Positions 33,640 through 44,945 of a stretch of DNA of 64,000 nt are shown one piece after another (position 1 is the stretch's first letter; every line of letters starts with the position of its first letter). The notes beneath the pieces were generated by a model, which saw only the letters and a program-made list of their open reading frames with translations, ran no database searches and was not told the origin of the DNA. Both the position numbers and the translations under genes were made by a program. The stretch is from the NCBI GenBank assembly GCA_050084985.1, contig JBITNC010000001.1, positions 194,246,001 through 194,310,000 on the forward strand, written 5' to 3'. Source of the stretch: Nageia nagi (lineage: Eukaryota; Pinophyta).

Positions 33640-34013
33640 GTGCATCATTCTTCCTTCAATTTTGAGGTATTATTGAGGTAAAATCAAGAGAAGGTATAAA
33701 TTACTTGCCTATATTTTTTTTATTATCTCATTATGATTCTAACATTTTTTTTGTTATTGAGATTAGGCTTGATGATGAAGAAGAAGTCTTCTCTCTTGAG
33801 AATCTTTCAAGGATCATTTTAAAGCAGGAGAAAAATTTTAATAAAAAGGTGTTGATATCTTCTTCAAAGGATGATAATGTTTTTATAGGAGTAACCAAAA
33901 CTCCTCTTAAGAAGAAATTTAATCATTAAAAGAAATCTTATCCTTCTTCTTCCAAGATGTTTGAGAAAAAGGGCAACAACAACTACCACTTCAAGAAAAG
34001 AGACTATATGAAA
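33640..34013 (+). pseudogene. inverted leader/gag segment inside Copia C
   Basis: Plus-oriented, opposite to the surrounding element. 33665-33720 has 'gaggtaaaatcaagagaagg', matching the leader after the primer site in Copia B (19195). 33750-33930 reads VIEIRLDDEEEVFSLENLSR and TPLKKKFNH, matching the end of gag (22395-22560), and on to KKGNNNYHFKKRDY. The first two thirds of gag are missing between them. It abuts the minus-strand primer site at 34014. Confidence 0.75.
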
Positions 34014-34025
34014 GTTCTGATACCA
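34014..34025 (-). other. Copia C primer-binding site
   Basis: Minus-strand TGGTATCAGAAC, two bases from the 5' LTR; matches the initiator Met-tRNA complement except near its end. Confidence 0.8.
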
Positions 34026-34027
34026 AA

Positions 34028-34526
34028 TGTTGGAACTAAGAATAACACTCAATTTTTATGTACCCAAGATTATATGAAAGCTCACTCAATCAACAATATA
34101 CTAAAGCATATACCAATCTCATAAATTGACACAAGATATAAAGTGGTTCCTCCAACTAGGAGTACATCCACTATTTGAGATCTTTCTTCATTCATAAAGA
34201 TAACTCTCTTACAAGACCTCATTCTTCCTCTTCCAAATTTAATCCTCTACCATCAATTTTCTTCAAGTTTTGGTGAGTGATCACAAGGAAGGGGCCTTCT
34301 ATTTATAGGTCAAAATCCCCTCTTGGATCTCCCTTTTAGCTAATTTACAAAGACATGACATGCATCACCCTTTTACCTAAGGGGCATGCTCATGAGGAGT
34401 GTAGGACAAGTTATATTATCATATTCACTTAAATACTTAAGGTATCTATGGATACCTTTATGTATTAGTGATTTTACAAATAAAAACATTACAAAGCCTT
34501 ATAATAATGCATTATACATTCCAACA
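34028..34526 (-). repeat. 5' LTR of Copia C
   Basis: Complete 499-bp LTR; plus-strand ends TGTTGGAACTAAG and CATTCCAACA. Intact TG...CA ends. Confidence 0.9.
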
Positions 34527-34531
34527 AACTC
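34527..34531. repeat. target-site duplication aactc (right)
   Basis: Exact match to 18367-18371. Rejoining the flanks restores the intron between two 105-nt exon copies. Confidence 0.85.
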
Positions 34532-34576
34532 ATTGCAAGGCTAGATCTCAAGTGGAATAAGGAACAAACTATATAT

Positions 34577-34667
34577 TTGATTCTTATTTCCACAATATGC
34601 ATTTTCTTTATTTTTATGTATCCCATTGTATATATTTTTCTATTTCCCATTTTCCTATGTTGCATTC
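34577..34667 (-). pseudogene. host-gene 105-nt-type exon, seventh copy, degraded
   Basis: Acceptor TGTGAG|GAATGC and a donor changed to ATATATAG. It shares 'gggatacat' and the 'gaatc...tatatagtttg' exit with the array at 17224-18327 but is shortened and has stops. It shows that the array spanned the Copia insertion site. Confidence 0.65.
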
Positions 34668-34798
34668 CTCACATATTAAATAAAAGATGTCTGTATGACA
34701 ACATCAATCTACATAGATATGCAATGTCATAAGAAAACTAAGCAATAAGATCAAGCTATCTAATTTAATATCATTACAATACATATTTATATGCTCAC

Positions 34799-36350
34799 CT
34801 TCTATATCAAGCTCAAAACATGAGAAGATTTTGTCTCATCATAAGGTTGAGAAATCTCTACCAATGCATTGGTATCACCACCTCTCTACATGGAGAAAAA
34901 AAGTAGATTATAAAATACTAAGCACTTTGTTAATTTTTAAAAATATCTCATAAATGCAATCTACACAAATGTGCAATTTCATAAGATATTTAGACAACAA
35001 TATCAAGCTATCTAATTTATAATATGAATTATTATCTTGTTTCTATGATATTAACACTATTTTATGTTATTACAATACACATTTATATGCTCACCTTATG
35101 TATCGAGCTCAAAACATGAGAAGAGTTTATCTCACCAGAAGGTTAAGCATTCTATATCGATGCATTGGTCTCACCACCTCTCTGGATGGAGCAAAATAAG
35201 TGGATTATAAAATATTAATTACATTATTAATTTCAAAAAAATCTCATAAATGCAATCTACATAGATGTGCAATGTCATAAGATAACTAGCCAACAAGATC
35301 AAGCTATGTAATATGATATCATTACAATATGCATTTAAATTGTCACCTCCTATATCGAGATCAAAACATAAGAAGAGTTTGTCTCATTGGAAGATCGATC
35401 ATTCTCTACTAATGCATTTGTCTCACCATCTCTTTGCATGGAGCAAATTAAGTGGATTATAAAATATTAATGATATTGTCAATTTCAAAAAATATCTCAT
35501 AAATGCAATTTGCATAGATATCCAATATCATAAGATAACTAGGCAACAAGATTAAGCTATATAATTTAATATCATTACAATACACATTTATATACTCACC
35601 TCTTGTATTTAGCTCAAAACATGAGATGAGTTTATCTCATCAAAAGGTTGAACATTATCTACCAATGCATTAGTCTCACCACATCTCTACATGGAGAAAA
35701 ATAAGTGGATTATAAAATATTAACAACATTTTCAATTTTGAAAAATATCTCAAAATGCACTTTGCATAGATGTGCAATATCATACAACTAGGAAACAAGA
35801 TTAACCTATGTAATTTAATTCCATTATAATACATATTTATATGCTCACCTCTCATATTGAGCATAAAATATGAGAAGAGTTTATCTCACCATAAGGTCGA
35901 TAATTCTCTACTGATGCATTGGTATCAACACCTCTCTACATGGAATCATAAAATATCTCATAAATGCAATCTATATAGATGTGCAATATTATACAACAAC
36001 TAGGAAACAAGATCAAGATATGTAATTTAAATGCATTGGTATCACCACCTCTCTGTATGTAGAAATATAAGTGGATTATAAAATATTAATGAGATTTTTA
36101 ATTTTAAAAAATATCTCATAAATGGAATTTGCATAGATGTGCATTATCATACAATAAATAGGCAACAAGATCAAGCTATATAATTTACAATATGAATTGT
36201 TATCTCATTTACTATAATATGAAAACTATTTAATATCATTACAACACACATTTATATGCCCACCTCTTGTATTGAGCTCAAAACATGAGAAGAGTTTGTC
36301 TTATTAGAAGGTCGAGCATTCTCTACTGATGCACTAGTCTCACTACCTCT
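34799..36350 (-). repeat. tandem array of an 87-nt exon with intron (seven copies)
   Basis: Exon copies at 34799-34885, 35095-35181, 35347-35433, 35600-35686, 35849-35935, about 36030-36052 (partial) and 36264-36350. Six are exactly 87 nt, phase 0. The donor GTGAGC or a one-base variant follows each full copy. The acceptor is TGTAG or TCCAG in most, but TGCAA in the copies at 35347 and 36264, where it should fail. The consensus begins RGGETNASVENARPS and ends SSHVLSSIQE. The unit is about 250 bp with conserved intron ('aaatatctcataaatgcaat', 'aacaagatcaagctat'). Confidence 0.78.
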
Positions 36351-36454
36351 TTGCATGGAACAAAATAAATGGAGTATTAAATATTAACAATATTGCCAAT
36401 TTTAAAAAATATTTTAATAATAAATAATGACATAACTAAGAATCAAAACCTCAC

Positions 36455-36643
36455 CTCCTCATGTGGGGAACTCTCTAACAATGCATTTTTATTGCTAATG
36501 TTTCTCCCTTCTCTAGCATTGGTATCTCCATGATCAAAGATTTCATATTTAGATCTATCAACATATCTAGAATCTCTAAAGTGTATGATAGATGGTTCTC
36601 TTAATTCTTTTAATTTTTCTAAGGATATAGGTACAGATCTATC
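36455..36643 (-). pseudogene. host-gene exon C (63 codons, fully open)
   Basis: Acceptor CTATATGTAG|GATAG at 36643 and donor GAGGAG|GTGAGG at 36455 give exactly 189 nt, phase 0, no stop. It begins DRSVPISLEKLKELREPS and ends NALLESSPHEE. The GDTNA stretch in its second half resembles GGDTNA of the 87-nt exons, so this exon may be the parent of that array. No family recognised; charged and probably partly helical. Confidence 0.7.
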
Positions 36644-36724
36644 CTACATATAGAAAATATACATCAATGCACTATATATCAAAATAAGTAAAAAACTCTA
36701 ACTAGCCAAAAATAATGCACGTAC
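36644..36724 (-). other. host-gene intron, about 80 bp
   Basis: Bounded by donor AAAG|GTACGTGC and acceptor ATATGTAG. A typical short plant intron in length. Confidence 0.65.
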
Positions 36725-36756
36725 CTTTATGTGTTCATTTATCAAATGTAGCTTCT
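36725..36756 (-). pseudogene. host-gene exon D, 3' part (split by Gypsy)
   Basis: With 45687-45705 it makes a 51-nt exon reading EKREACWKLHLINEHIK, phase 0 at both ends, with donor GTACGTGC. The 5-bp TSD at 36752-36756 (cttct) gives TAG in frame, while the other TSD copy (cttcc) gives TGG; the tryptophan is therefore ancestral and the stop arose after insertion. Confidence 0.7.
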
Positions 36757-37493
36757 TGTAGATATCAAATTGTGTAAGATATGAATATACATAATAACTA
36801 AGTCAATCTACAATAAGAAGAAATGGAAATGATACACTATATTAGATTACAATTAATATACATGAAACACATGAACCTTATATGAAGCATCTATGCAATC
36901 CTCAATAACAAGTAACAATATATCTTCAAAGGATTAGGATTAGATTCATGGCAAGCTCATGATAGATATTCATTTGCATGGATCAATGACTTGACCATCA
37001 AAATTTAGAAACTTTGATTTGGAAAATGCACACTATCATAGATCTAAGAGAAGCATGCCACTAATTGCATGAGATATGCTGAATTATGTTGTGCAACAAA
37101 GATAGAAAGTTGAAAGTATAACAATTTCTCATGATAGGTGGAATCTAAAGACACCGTAGCTTGATGAAGATTGTAGATGATAACCACCTATTAGAGTTAT
37201 TATCATATCAAAGAGTTTTGATCTATACAGGTCTACTTATTTCACTCACATATATAGCCTGCATAGATATATAAAGGAGTGAAAGCCAACCTATAGCAAT
37301 AATATAAACTTTGTTATATGCAAGATACTTTAAAATATAAACCATGATAGATGATATTAGCATTTAATATAACACATGGTATTGCATTGTAACATCAACT
37401 TTATCTTTACATATGTAATATTGCATTAAGTAATTTAAGAAGTTTAAATATGATTTATAAAATAAATAATAAATCATTTTTAGGCGTCTACAT
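36757..37493 (-). repeat. 3' LTR of the pol-less Gypsy
   Basis: 737 bp; plus-strand ends TGTAGATATC and GGCGTCTACA; aligns with 44946-45681 throughout ('aacaaccacctattagag' region, 'aatcatttttaggc'). Confidence 0.9.
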
Positions 37494-37510
37494 TTTCCCC
37501 CTCTTTGGAT
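37494..37510 (-). other. polypurine tract
   Basis: Minus-strand CCAAAGAGGGGGAAAA, immediately before the LTR start TGTAGACGCC. Confidence 0.85.
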
Positions 37511-39862
37511 ATGAAATGAAAAGCATTGAAATTGCATAATCTAAAGAAGTCTAGAGAAGAGAAGAAATTTTTCAATAATAAAGTGAATTTTTTTTTTTGA
37601 TTGATATGTTGAGTATGACAATTCATCTTTCTTATTTTGGTATTGTATTACCTCTTTCTCATGTTGCTTCAGGAAATCAAGCCAAAAATTGGAGTTGCTG
37701 TATGAGGAGAATGTCTCTGTGCTAATCCTACTCTCCCAGACAATACCTTTTTAAGCATAAACTAACATAATACCCACATAGATCACATCCTATTAAATAA
37801 TAATCAATTGAAAGAGCAAAGTTGAAATAAATATGATATCCATTATGTCATTATGGTTGATGCGAATCATAGTTCTATTTAACCATAAGATATATACTAT
37901 TATGATTGCAACTCATAGTCTATGAAGATCAAGTTGATGAGGTCCTTTTAATACCCCAAGCTTGGAATAACCATGATTATCAAGATGATGAGAACCTTTT
38001 TAATGAATCAATCTTGGAAAAACCTATAATTGATAAGAGAGTCTACTCATAGAGTGACCATGGCCTTAAAAACATTTGTTAGCATAACATTGAACAATAT
38101 CATTTGATTTCCATAAACATACCAAATATTAAAATATTAGTTGGCCTTACATATTATCATTGTATATTAAATTAATTACTTTTATTAATTTTTAAAGTAA
38201 ACCTATGCTATTGAAAACATGATTTTCATAGAATTTGGCAATCATATATTTCATAAATTTGTTCATCACTTCTATATAAATGCATATTTGTGAAATAATG
38301 GTATTTTCAAGTAGATATTCAAAGATTTATAACATGCCTGATTTTCAATAAATTCATAATAATCCCACACTGTTAGTGGTGTATAAATAGTCATATTATA
38401 TCTACAAATTTTAATGATATTTAATTGAAAATAAGAACTAATGATTTGCATCATGAAAACAAAGAATAACATTTCCCTATTTTCATAATAAATGCATCTA
38501 AGCAATAATATGACCAATTTTGATACTAGACATATTTTGTCAATGCAATGATCGCATAAGTGTAATATCAATCATTTTCAACTATTGAATTTGTGATCAC
38601 ATGATTAACATCTAAAAGAATCTATAATATTACTTTATTAACACCATTGATTGCATGAAATTGATAGAATTGCACTTTTGGAAAAGGAATGCACTCAAGT
38701 GACACTATAAAATAATTAGTCAAATATGAAGTTTTTGAAAAAATATGCATCTAGACAAAGATGAAAATTTTGCAAATATATTTAATTAAATTTGATTGTG
38801 ATAATTTAAAATCTTTATGTTTTCATCATGCAACATCCAATTTATACATTTATTTGGACTTGGAAAAACTAAAATTGAAATATAGACTTTGAATAATGTA
38901 CTAAATTTGCATAAAGCATATCACTAGTGGCATTTGATTAGTATTAATAATATATAAATACTTAAACATAATCAATTTGATCCATAATGCATAATTTTAA
39001 CATTCAAACTTACCATTTTTAGCATTTTAAACTAGCATGTGGTATATTGAACCTTAATTTTACTTTTCGCATGTTGCTAATGGCATGAATTATTTTTTGA
39101 AAAAGAAGTGTGCATCAATTTAATTTTTTCTCTATCTTATGCCCACATAAATTTTCACTTTTGGACACATTATAATTAGTATTCAAAATGAGAGCATAAT
39201 GTCTAAATTAGGGTAAAAAAGAAAAAAAATGTAACACAAAGGAGGGGGGATTTGATGTTGTCACATCACTTTTTTGTCTTCTAGCTACCAACCAAGCTCT
39301 ATTGCACTCTTGGAACTATTGGATATGTATGTTGACAGCTCTAGCATGCTCTTCCTCTCTTGATTGATGTTTTCCTCATTTTTTGATTTGACCTTATGCA
39401 ATCACTATCCACCATTTGTTGTGCTTGTTTAGACTATGGTTTTTTCCCCTAGTTGACATGGCAGACTAGGACTAGCTCACTATTAAGAGACCTCTATCTA
39501 GAAGAAGAAGACACATCTTTGAATATTTATGCAGCTTATCATTTGAGCATGTAGTAAGTTTTGTGTAATTTTATTTTATGTTACTAAAATTTTATAGAAA
39601 AACCATGAAGCTTTGCATAATTTTTCTTATGTTGGTCGATTAATTCCACACTTTTTTTATTCATTTTACCTTGCATTTGGGTTAAGTTTTAGCTTTTGTA
39701 GATAACTTTATATTATTTCCCCCTAGTGAAGTGCTTCTAGTTATTTACTTTGTATTCCTTTATATGAACCTTAAGACATTATAAATTTTTTTTATTAAGT
39801 TTAATCTCCATATGTCATGCATATGATTTATTGAAAATATTTTTTGTTATTTATTTTTGTAG
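37511..39862. other. Gypsy internal region, no coding signal
   Basis: 2.3 kb of AT-rich sequence. Reading frames such as the 99-codon minus-strand one at 38272-38571 have no family resemblance. A 'tttatttttgtag' acceptor-like motif just before 39863 could belong to the antisense ORF. Confidence 0.55.
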
Positions 39863-41690
39863 GATAGGAAGGTTAACATTAGATATAGACCCATATCCAT
39901 GGCTACCTTGGAGAAAGTGTGGGGATGGAAAAGTAAACATCATAAGGATGATATTCTTATGCATTTAGGCTTGGGATATTTAGTAATTATTATGCATATC
40001 GAGCAAGATCTCCCCCTTCTCACCACTCTACCAGAGATATAGTAACCATATACGAACTCGTTTCACCTACCCCCAAGTGAAATGAATGTCACCTTACTTG
40101 ATGTATATAGGATTTGGGGTATTCTTTTTTGAGGTTGGATTTTTCATCAAGATAAAGTATCCAAAAATAATAAGAGATAATAAATTTTCCTATGGTAGAT
40201 GGGAGAGGAGGACCTGATTGGGAGCACTTAGCTACTCACCTAGTTGAGGCATGAAGATTTGCCTCAGTTGGACAATATTTGAGGTTGTATATCACCTCCA
40301 TCATCACTACTTATTTATGTATAGATAAGAGTAGCTCCTCCTTCCCGCTTGGTTTGGTGTAGGTTGTATAGAATATATGTGTGTGGGGGACATGAGTTTC
40401 TTGGTCCCATTGATGTTGGACCAACTTTACATGGATTTATTCAATTTTGTGAGTGTTGACAAGTTCAACATTACTATAGCGCATGCAAGCCTTCTATAGA
40501 TTTGCTTCTATGAGAAAATTACTATCATTTGACATATAGGATTGGAGAGGATGAGAGATGATCCCTCATACATCACCTTGACATGTTGGGTTTCATGAGC
40601 ACATGGGTATAGATACCCACATACTTTGGAGGTGAGGTGGACAGAGATGGATAGACTCCAACCTGAGGATGTAGTATGGGTATCATATGCAGTATTGGTG
40701 TGGGATGATTATGCCTACTAGCTTTCCTAGGTGAGGTAAGTATGCTTCCTTCAAACATAGAGGAAGTTAGTGGATCCCTACTTGCCCCACCAGGTACTCT
40801 ATAAATTTAAGTTCCAAAAAGGGATCCCACTTGCCCCTATATGTTACATGAGATACATGCTAGAGAGGGATGTTCCACTAGGAGCATAGATCATCCCAAC
40901 ATGGAGTATTACCTAGGAGGATCCTAGAGTACATGATGTAATCAAAAATATATCCATGGAACCCAAAATTACTAGAGGGTTTATGGTATGGTGGCAAACA
41001 ATACATACAACCCTCTTAGGAATGGAAGATGAGGAGGAGGATATAGTAGTAACATCCAAGGGATTTTCAAATGAGGACCCTTAGTAGGTAGATAATCCTA
41101 TGCATGATATTCCTATGTAGGGACCACCTACCACACTAGGATATGGATTGGTAGAAGATATTCCCCTAGTTGCTACATGTAATCATCTTATAGTTATTGA
41201 TTATCATGTTTAATTTTTTACTTGGTTAAGAAATTAATTCTTGACATTTTGTGCCTTATAAGAGAGAGAGACACACAACTTATGGCCTTAGAGGTTGAGA
41301 TCGAGAGGCTTAAACCTTTTGAGGCTAAGGTAGACACTCTACAAGCTACCATAGTAGTGAGGAACACATAGATAGCCTCTATGGAGAAATCCATGAAAAG
41401 GCTATAGGAGAGAGTTGACATGCCCCTCCTAATAAATAATGGGCCTTCATCCAAAGTTTAATGGAGAAGATAAAGAATAGGGAAAATGGCATATTGATTC
41501 TTAGGGGGAAATATGAGGGTGCTAAGGAAATAATTACCTCTCATGGTATTAGCTCAAGTGAGGTATTGGGTGGGGTATCCTTTTCAAGACAAAGTAGTGG
41601 TAGCAAAAAGAGACTTAGAATTGATAAAATTTGGAGTAGTGGTAGTAGTGCCTACCACTAGCTTGTAAAATGGGACATGGGTCCACCTTT
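39863..41690 (+). pseudogene. antisense plant-mobile-domain ORF with coiled-coil tail
   Basis: Plus strand, opposite to the Gypsy. ATG at 39899 (MATLEKVWGWKSKHH). 40060-40120 reads HLPPSEMNVTLLDVYRIWG, like the 'FHLPxGEMTxTLxDVxxLxGLPV' core of the plant mobile domain (aminotransferase-like). FLGPIDVGPTLHGFIQF and YRIGEDERWSLIHHLDMLGF follow at 40400-40600. From 41240 to 41460 the frame reads LEVEIERLKPFEAKVDTLQ and IASMEKSMKRL, a clear heptad-type coiled coil. Stops and shifts are many. The family occurs in host genes and in Mutator-like and Gypsy elements; capture by this Gypsy lineage is the inference. Confidence 0.65.
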
Positions 41691-41694
41691 TTGT

Positions 41695-41695
41695 G

Positions 41696-41731
<36 letters not shown>

Positions 41732-41745
41732 GTATGTATATATTA
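41695..41745. repeat. (TA)n(TATG)n microsatellite
   Basis: TA dinucleotides followed by 'tatg' units, just downstream of the antisense ORF. Confidence 0.95.
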
Positions 41746-42600
41746 TTCTTTTTTAATCCACCTTTTTTATTGAACATGAATGTATGTATAATTATTTTTG
41801 CATTATTTTTAGAGTTGACAATTTAGAATCAACAAATCATACACCTCATTACATATTTTCATTTGCTAAGCATTATAAGAATGAATCTCTAAAGAATGTT
41901 CATTCATATATAAGTAAGCAAAATAGAATATTTGACAATTAACCTAGAATCAAATTTGAAAAATCAAGACAAGGACCCTAGGTACCACATCTAAGCAATC
42001 ATGAACATACTCCAATTTTTTCATTTTAATCAATTTAGAACCTAAGTTTGGCATTTTAAAATATATCAACATACATTGGGGATAATGAATATACTATTGA
42101 TTTTTATTCAGGTCTAGGAAATGCATGCTATTAATGATGTGTAAATAGGCTGGAGGTTGTCAATGGTGTAAGTTATGATGATGTATAAGGAAACATATAT
42201 GAGTTACTTTTTTATAATATACCAAGAAGACCAATAAAATAGTGATTTATCCCTTATAACAATGAAACATACACATTTACCCCCTAAATAATAACCTATC
42301 TATCATACATTATAAATTAAAAATTATCAACTTTAGGTAATAACTTTGTGTACCTGGGATGGTTTAGCAACCAATACACATTTGGTAGATATAGGTACAA
42401 AAATAGGTGCCTGCCTAGTAGTATATTTGACACCATTAGTAGTGTGCAAGTAGTTTGGCACACCGTTAGTAGTGTGTATTCCATAAATTTATCTACCATA
42501 TTTTATTTTCTTTCCATTATAGCCCTTGCTTATGTGTTTTTGATGGTCTCTTCATTTATATTTGTTAATGAAATAATAATTCATGCAATCTAAAGTACTT
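41746..42600. other. Gypsy internal region, no coding signal
   Basis: AT-rich. 42400-42490 has a short direct repeat ('ttagtagtgtg' with 'tttgacacc/tttggcacacc'). No domains. Confidence 0.55.
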
Positions 42601-44779
42601 ACCACATTGATGAAACCTTTTGGTTCTTGGGTTGGTTTTGGTAGAGGATTTGTAAATATATATTTGATTATTCATTATTAGGATGGAAAGGCCCATCATT
42701 TTCTTTAGCATGATCATCCATTCAAATTACTTTCTTGTTAATGATGTCTTGAATGATATTTCTTAAGACCCTACAATTTATTCTTAGGTACCCTCATGTC
42801 CTATGATAATTATAAAATTCTTCATACCCATAATTTTTGGGAACATCATTAGGAAAGTGATGTTAAACCATTAGTGGAAGATCAATAAGTTCCTCTTTTA
42901 ATAATGCAATGAGAATATTATCAACAATATCAATTAGCCTTGTAAACTTCCTTTGTGATCTATTATTTCTTCTATCAATGTTAGCTATAGCATCTTCTAG
43001 TTTCTTTTCATATACCTAAGATTTAGCTTTCTTTTCATACATTTGAGATTTATCTTTCTTTTCATACCCTTGATATGTTTTAGAGTGTATATTATAAAGT
43101 TTCTTTATGCAATCTTCCTTTTTAAACAAAATATCTATCATTTCAGCTAATTTCAAATCACATTTGGAGTTAACCAATAATTTATACATAGGTAATAAAG
43201 CATTTACAAAAGTATCCTTTAAATTTTGCTCAAGCACAATAATCTTATTTGTAGTTTGTTTCCATATTTTTACAAAATTAGATAAATATTGGTTAGGCAA
43301 CTGCTTAATTTTGCACAAGTATTTGAATTGAAGTTTTTTTGCAATGTTGTATATGAAATTTTGTAAAAATTGATGTATCAAATATTCATATTTATCAATG
43401 CTCTTTTTAGGAAGAGTAAAATACCATTTCAATGCATCATCTTTTAAACTACTTGAAAATAATTTTGCAAGCATATCTTTATCATTAATATATTCCATAG
43501 CTTCCTCTTGAAATTTTATAACATGCATTTTTGGATCTTGCAAACCATCAAATTTTGTAAATTTCACACTCTTTTTATCAACAAGCACTTTAGAAACAAT
43601 TCTATTAATCAATAAATGTTTTAAATAGAATAAGAAATCACCTTTTTCATTGTCAAGTAATTCATTTTTTATTTTTTCAATTCTTTCATCCATTGTTTGA
43701 TACTACAAGAGTTTGTTTTAATTGATGGATTTGAACTATAAGTATATTAACTTTTGTGGGTGATGGAGTGGTTTGTGTTGGTATAGGACTAATTTGAGTA
43801 GAATTTGTATTTGCTTTTTCCTTTCTCAATCTAGCTTCTTTTAGTTGTAAAAATGGCCCAATCCTATGTAGTTTTTCATGTTCAAGTTGTCAACTAATTT
43901 TACCATAAATTCTAGTTGTTGCTCCTCATTAGCATTTTGAAAATAATCATCTTCTTGAGCATCAAAAAGGGCATCCAATTTTATTTTATGTTCTTTTGAC
44001 CAACCAGGATTATGTTCATAAACATTATCAATGATAGTAGAAAGTTGTTTAGCAATATGTATGACAATTTCCCAATTAATCACAATGACCTTACCTTTAT
44101 CAATGAGTGTACCTATAGTCTAATTTGCAAGGTTGATAATTAGGTGCATGAATTCATCTTCACCTTCCTCGTCATCATCCTTAATGGTTACTTCATCTAG
44201 AGGTTTAGTATTCTCTACCTCCACTATGATAATGGTGTGTATACAATCTTGTACACTATTAATGATGTATTTATTGATAGTAGGTACCCTTTATTTTGTA
44301 GAACCTATATTTTCATAAGAGAATAAGATATCTGAGGACTTAAAAGTTGCATAATTTGCTTCTAATAACTTATAATTAGTTATAATGTCAATAAAATTTT
44401 CAACATTATTAGTAAGATAATATTCCAACTTTTATTTATTAGATAGCAATTCCTTTATTGATCTAACATGATTAGGAATTCTATCTAGCTCTTTGATTTT
44501 AGTATTACTATCTGAAGTATCATTATGGATTCTTAAACTTACATTTTCAAAATCATATTCATCTATAAACACATTAATTCTATTAGAAATTTATCTAATA
44601 ATATCCATATTTTTACTAGAACTTGTAAATTTAGTATCATTATCCTTATCACTATCCATTAGATCATTGGGATCAGGCTCTTATAGAGGTAAATCAAGAT
44701 TAACCCTAAAACCTCTCTTGATATCTTTAAAATGAACTTTACACTTAGAAATCCTAAGTTGTTCTTCATTTAGATCCAT
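42601..44779 (-). pseudogene. long gag of the pol-less Gypsy
   Basis: ATG at 44779 (MDLNEEQLRISKCKVHFKDI) opens a long, mostly open frame with a few stops. 43841-44083 is a helical region (HNPGWSKEHKIKLDALFDAQ). 43016-43693 is the capsid core: FDGLQDPKMHVIKFQEEAM, then LFSSSLKDDALKWYFTLPKK and LIHQFLQNFIYN, the Retrotrans_gag signature (F.GLxDPxxHVxxF ... LFxxSLxGxAxxWYxxLP). A Lys-rich tail follows toward 42600. No zinc knuckle or protease is seen after it. The 225-codon open run is unusually long for this window. Confidence 0.88.
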
Positions 44780-44932
44780 GTTTGAAATATAGGTAGAATA
44801 AACCCTAATTTTATCATTTTCTCTAGCTATTACTCAAAGCACATCAGGTAAGGGAAGAGATAACAACAAAAATGGATTCATGACACTTTAGAAGGGATGC
44901 TATAGATCAATATCTAGGTGTGTAAGAATTTT

Positions 44933-44942
44933 GGGTTCACCA
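44933..44942 (-). other. Gypsy primer-binding site, non-Met type
   Basis: Minus-strand TGGTGAACCC three to four bases from the 5' LTR end. It is complementary to a tRNA ending GGGTTCACCA, so this is not the initiator Met-tRNA used by the other elements here; I cannot name the tRNA. Confidence 0.7.
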
Positions 44943-44945
44943 AAA

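Larger units (their letters stand above)
18372..34526 (-). mobile_element. Copia retrotransposon C (minus), host to two further insertions
   Basis: A minus-strand Copia bounded by the exact TSD aactc. It has 5' LTR 34028-34526 with primer site, pol on the minus strand (32282-33060 and 25330-26961), and a 3' LTR now in two pieces (18372-18599 and 25177-25320). A plus-strand relative (18600-25176) sits within that 3' LTR, and a Tnt1-like Copia (26967-32276) sits between integrase and reverse transcriptase. A plus-oriented leader/gag piece at 33640-34013 lies where its own gag should be. All coding regions have stops. Confidence 0.85.

Noticed and set aside
34640-36400. The ~250-bp repeats first read as a plain satellite or a CRISPR-like array
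   Set aside because: Units are long, share both halves, and contain phase-0 exons with conserved splice sites; CRISPR makes no sense in plant nuclear DNA.
38272-38571. 99-codon minus-strand frame in the pol-less Gypsy
   Set aside because: Ile/Tyr/Cys-rich, no motif, in AT-rich internal sequence; expected by chance.
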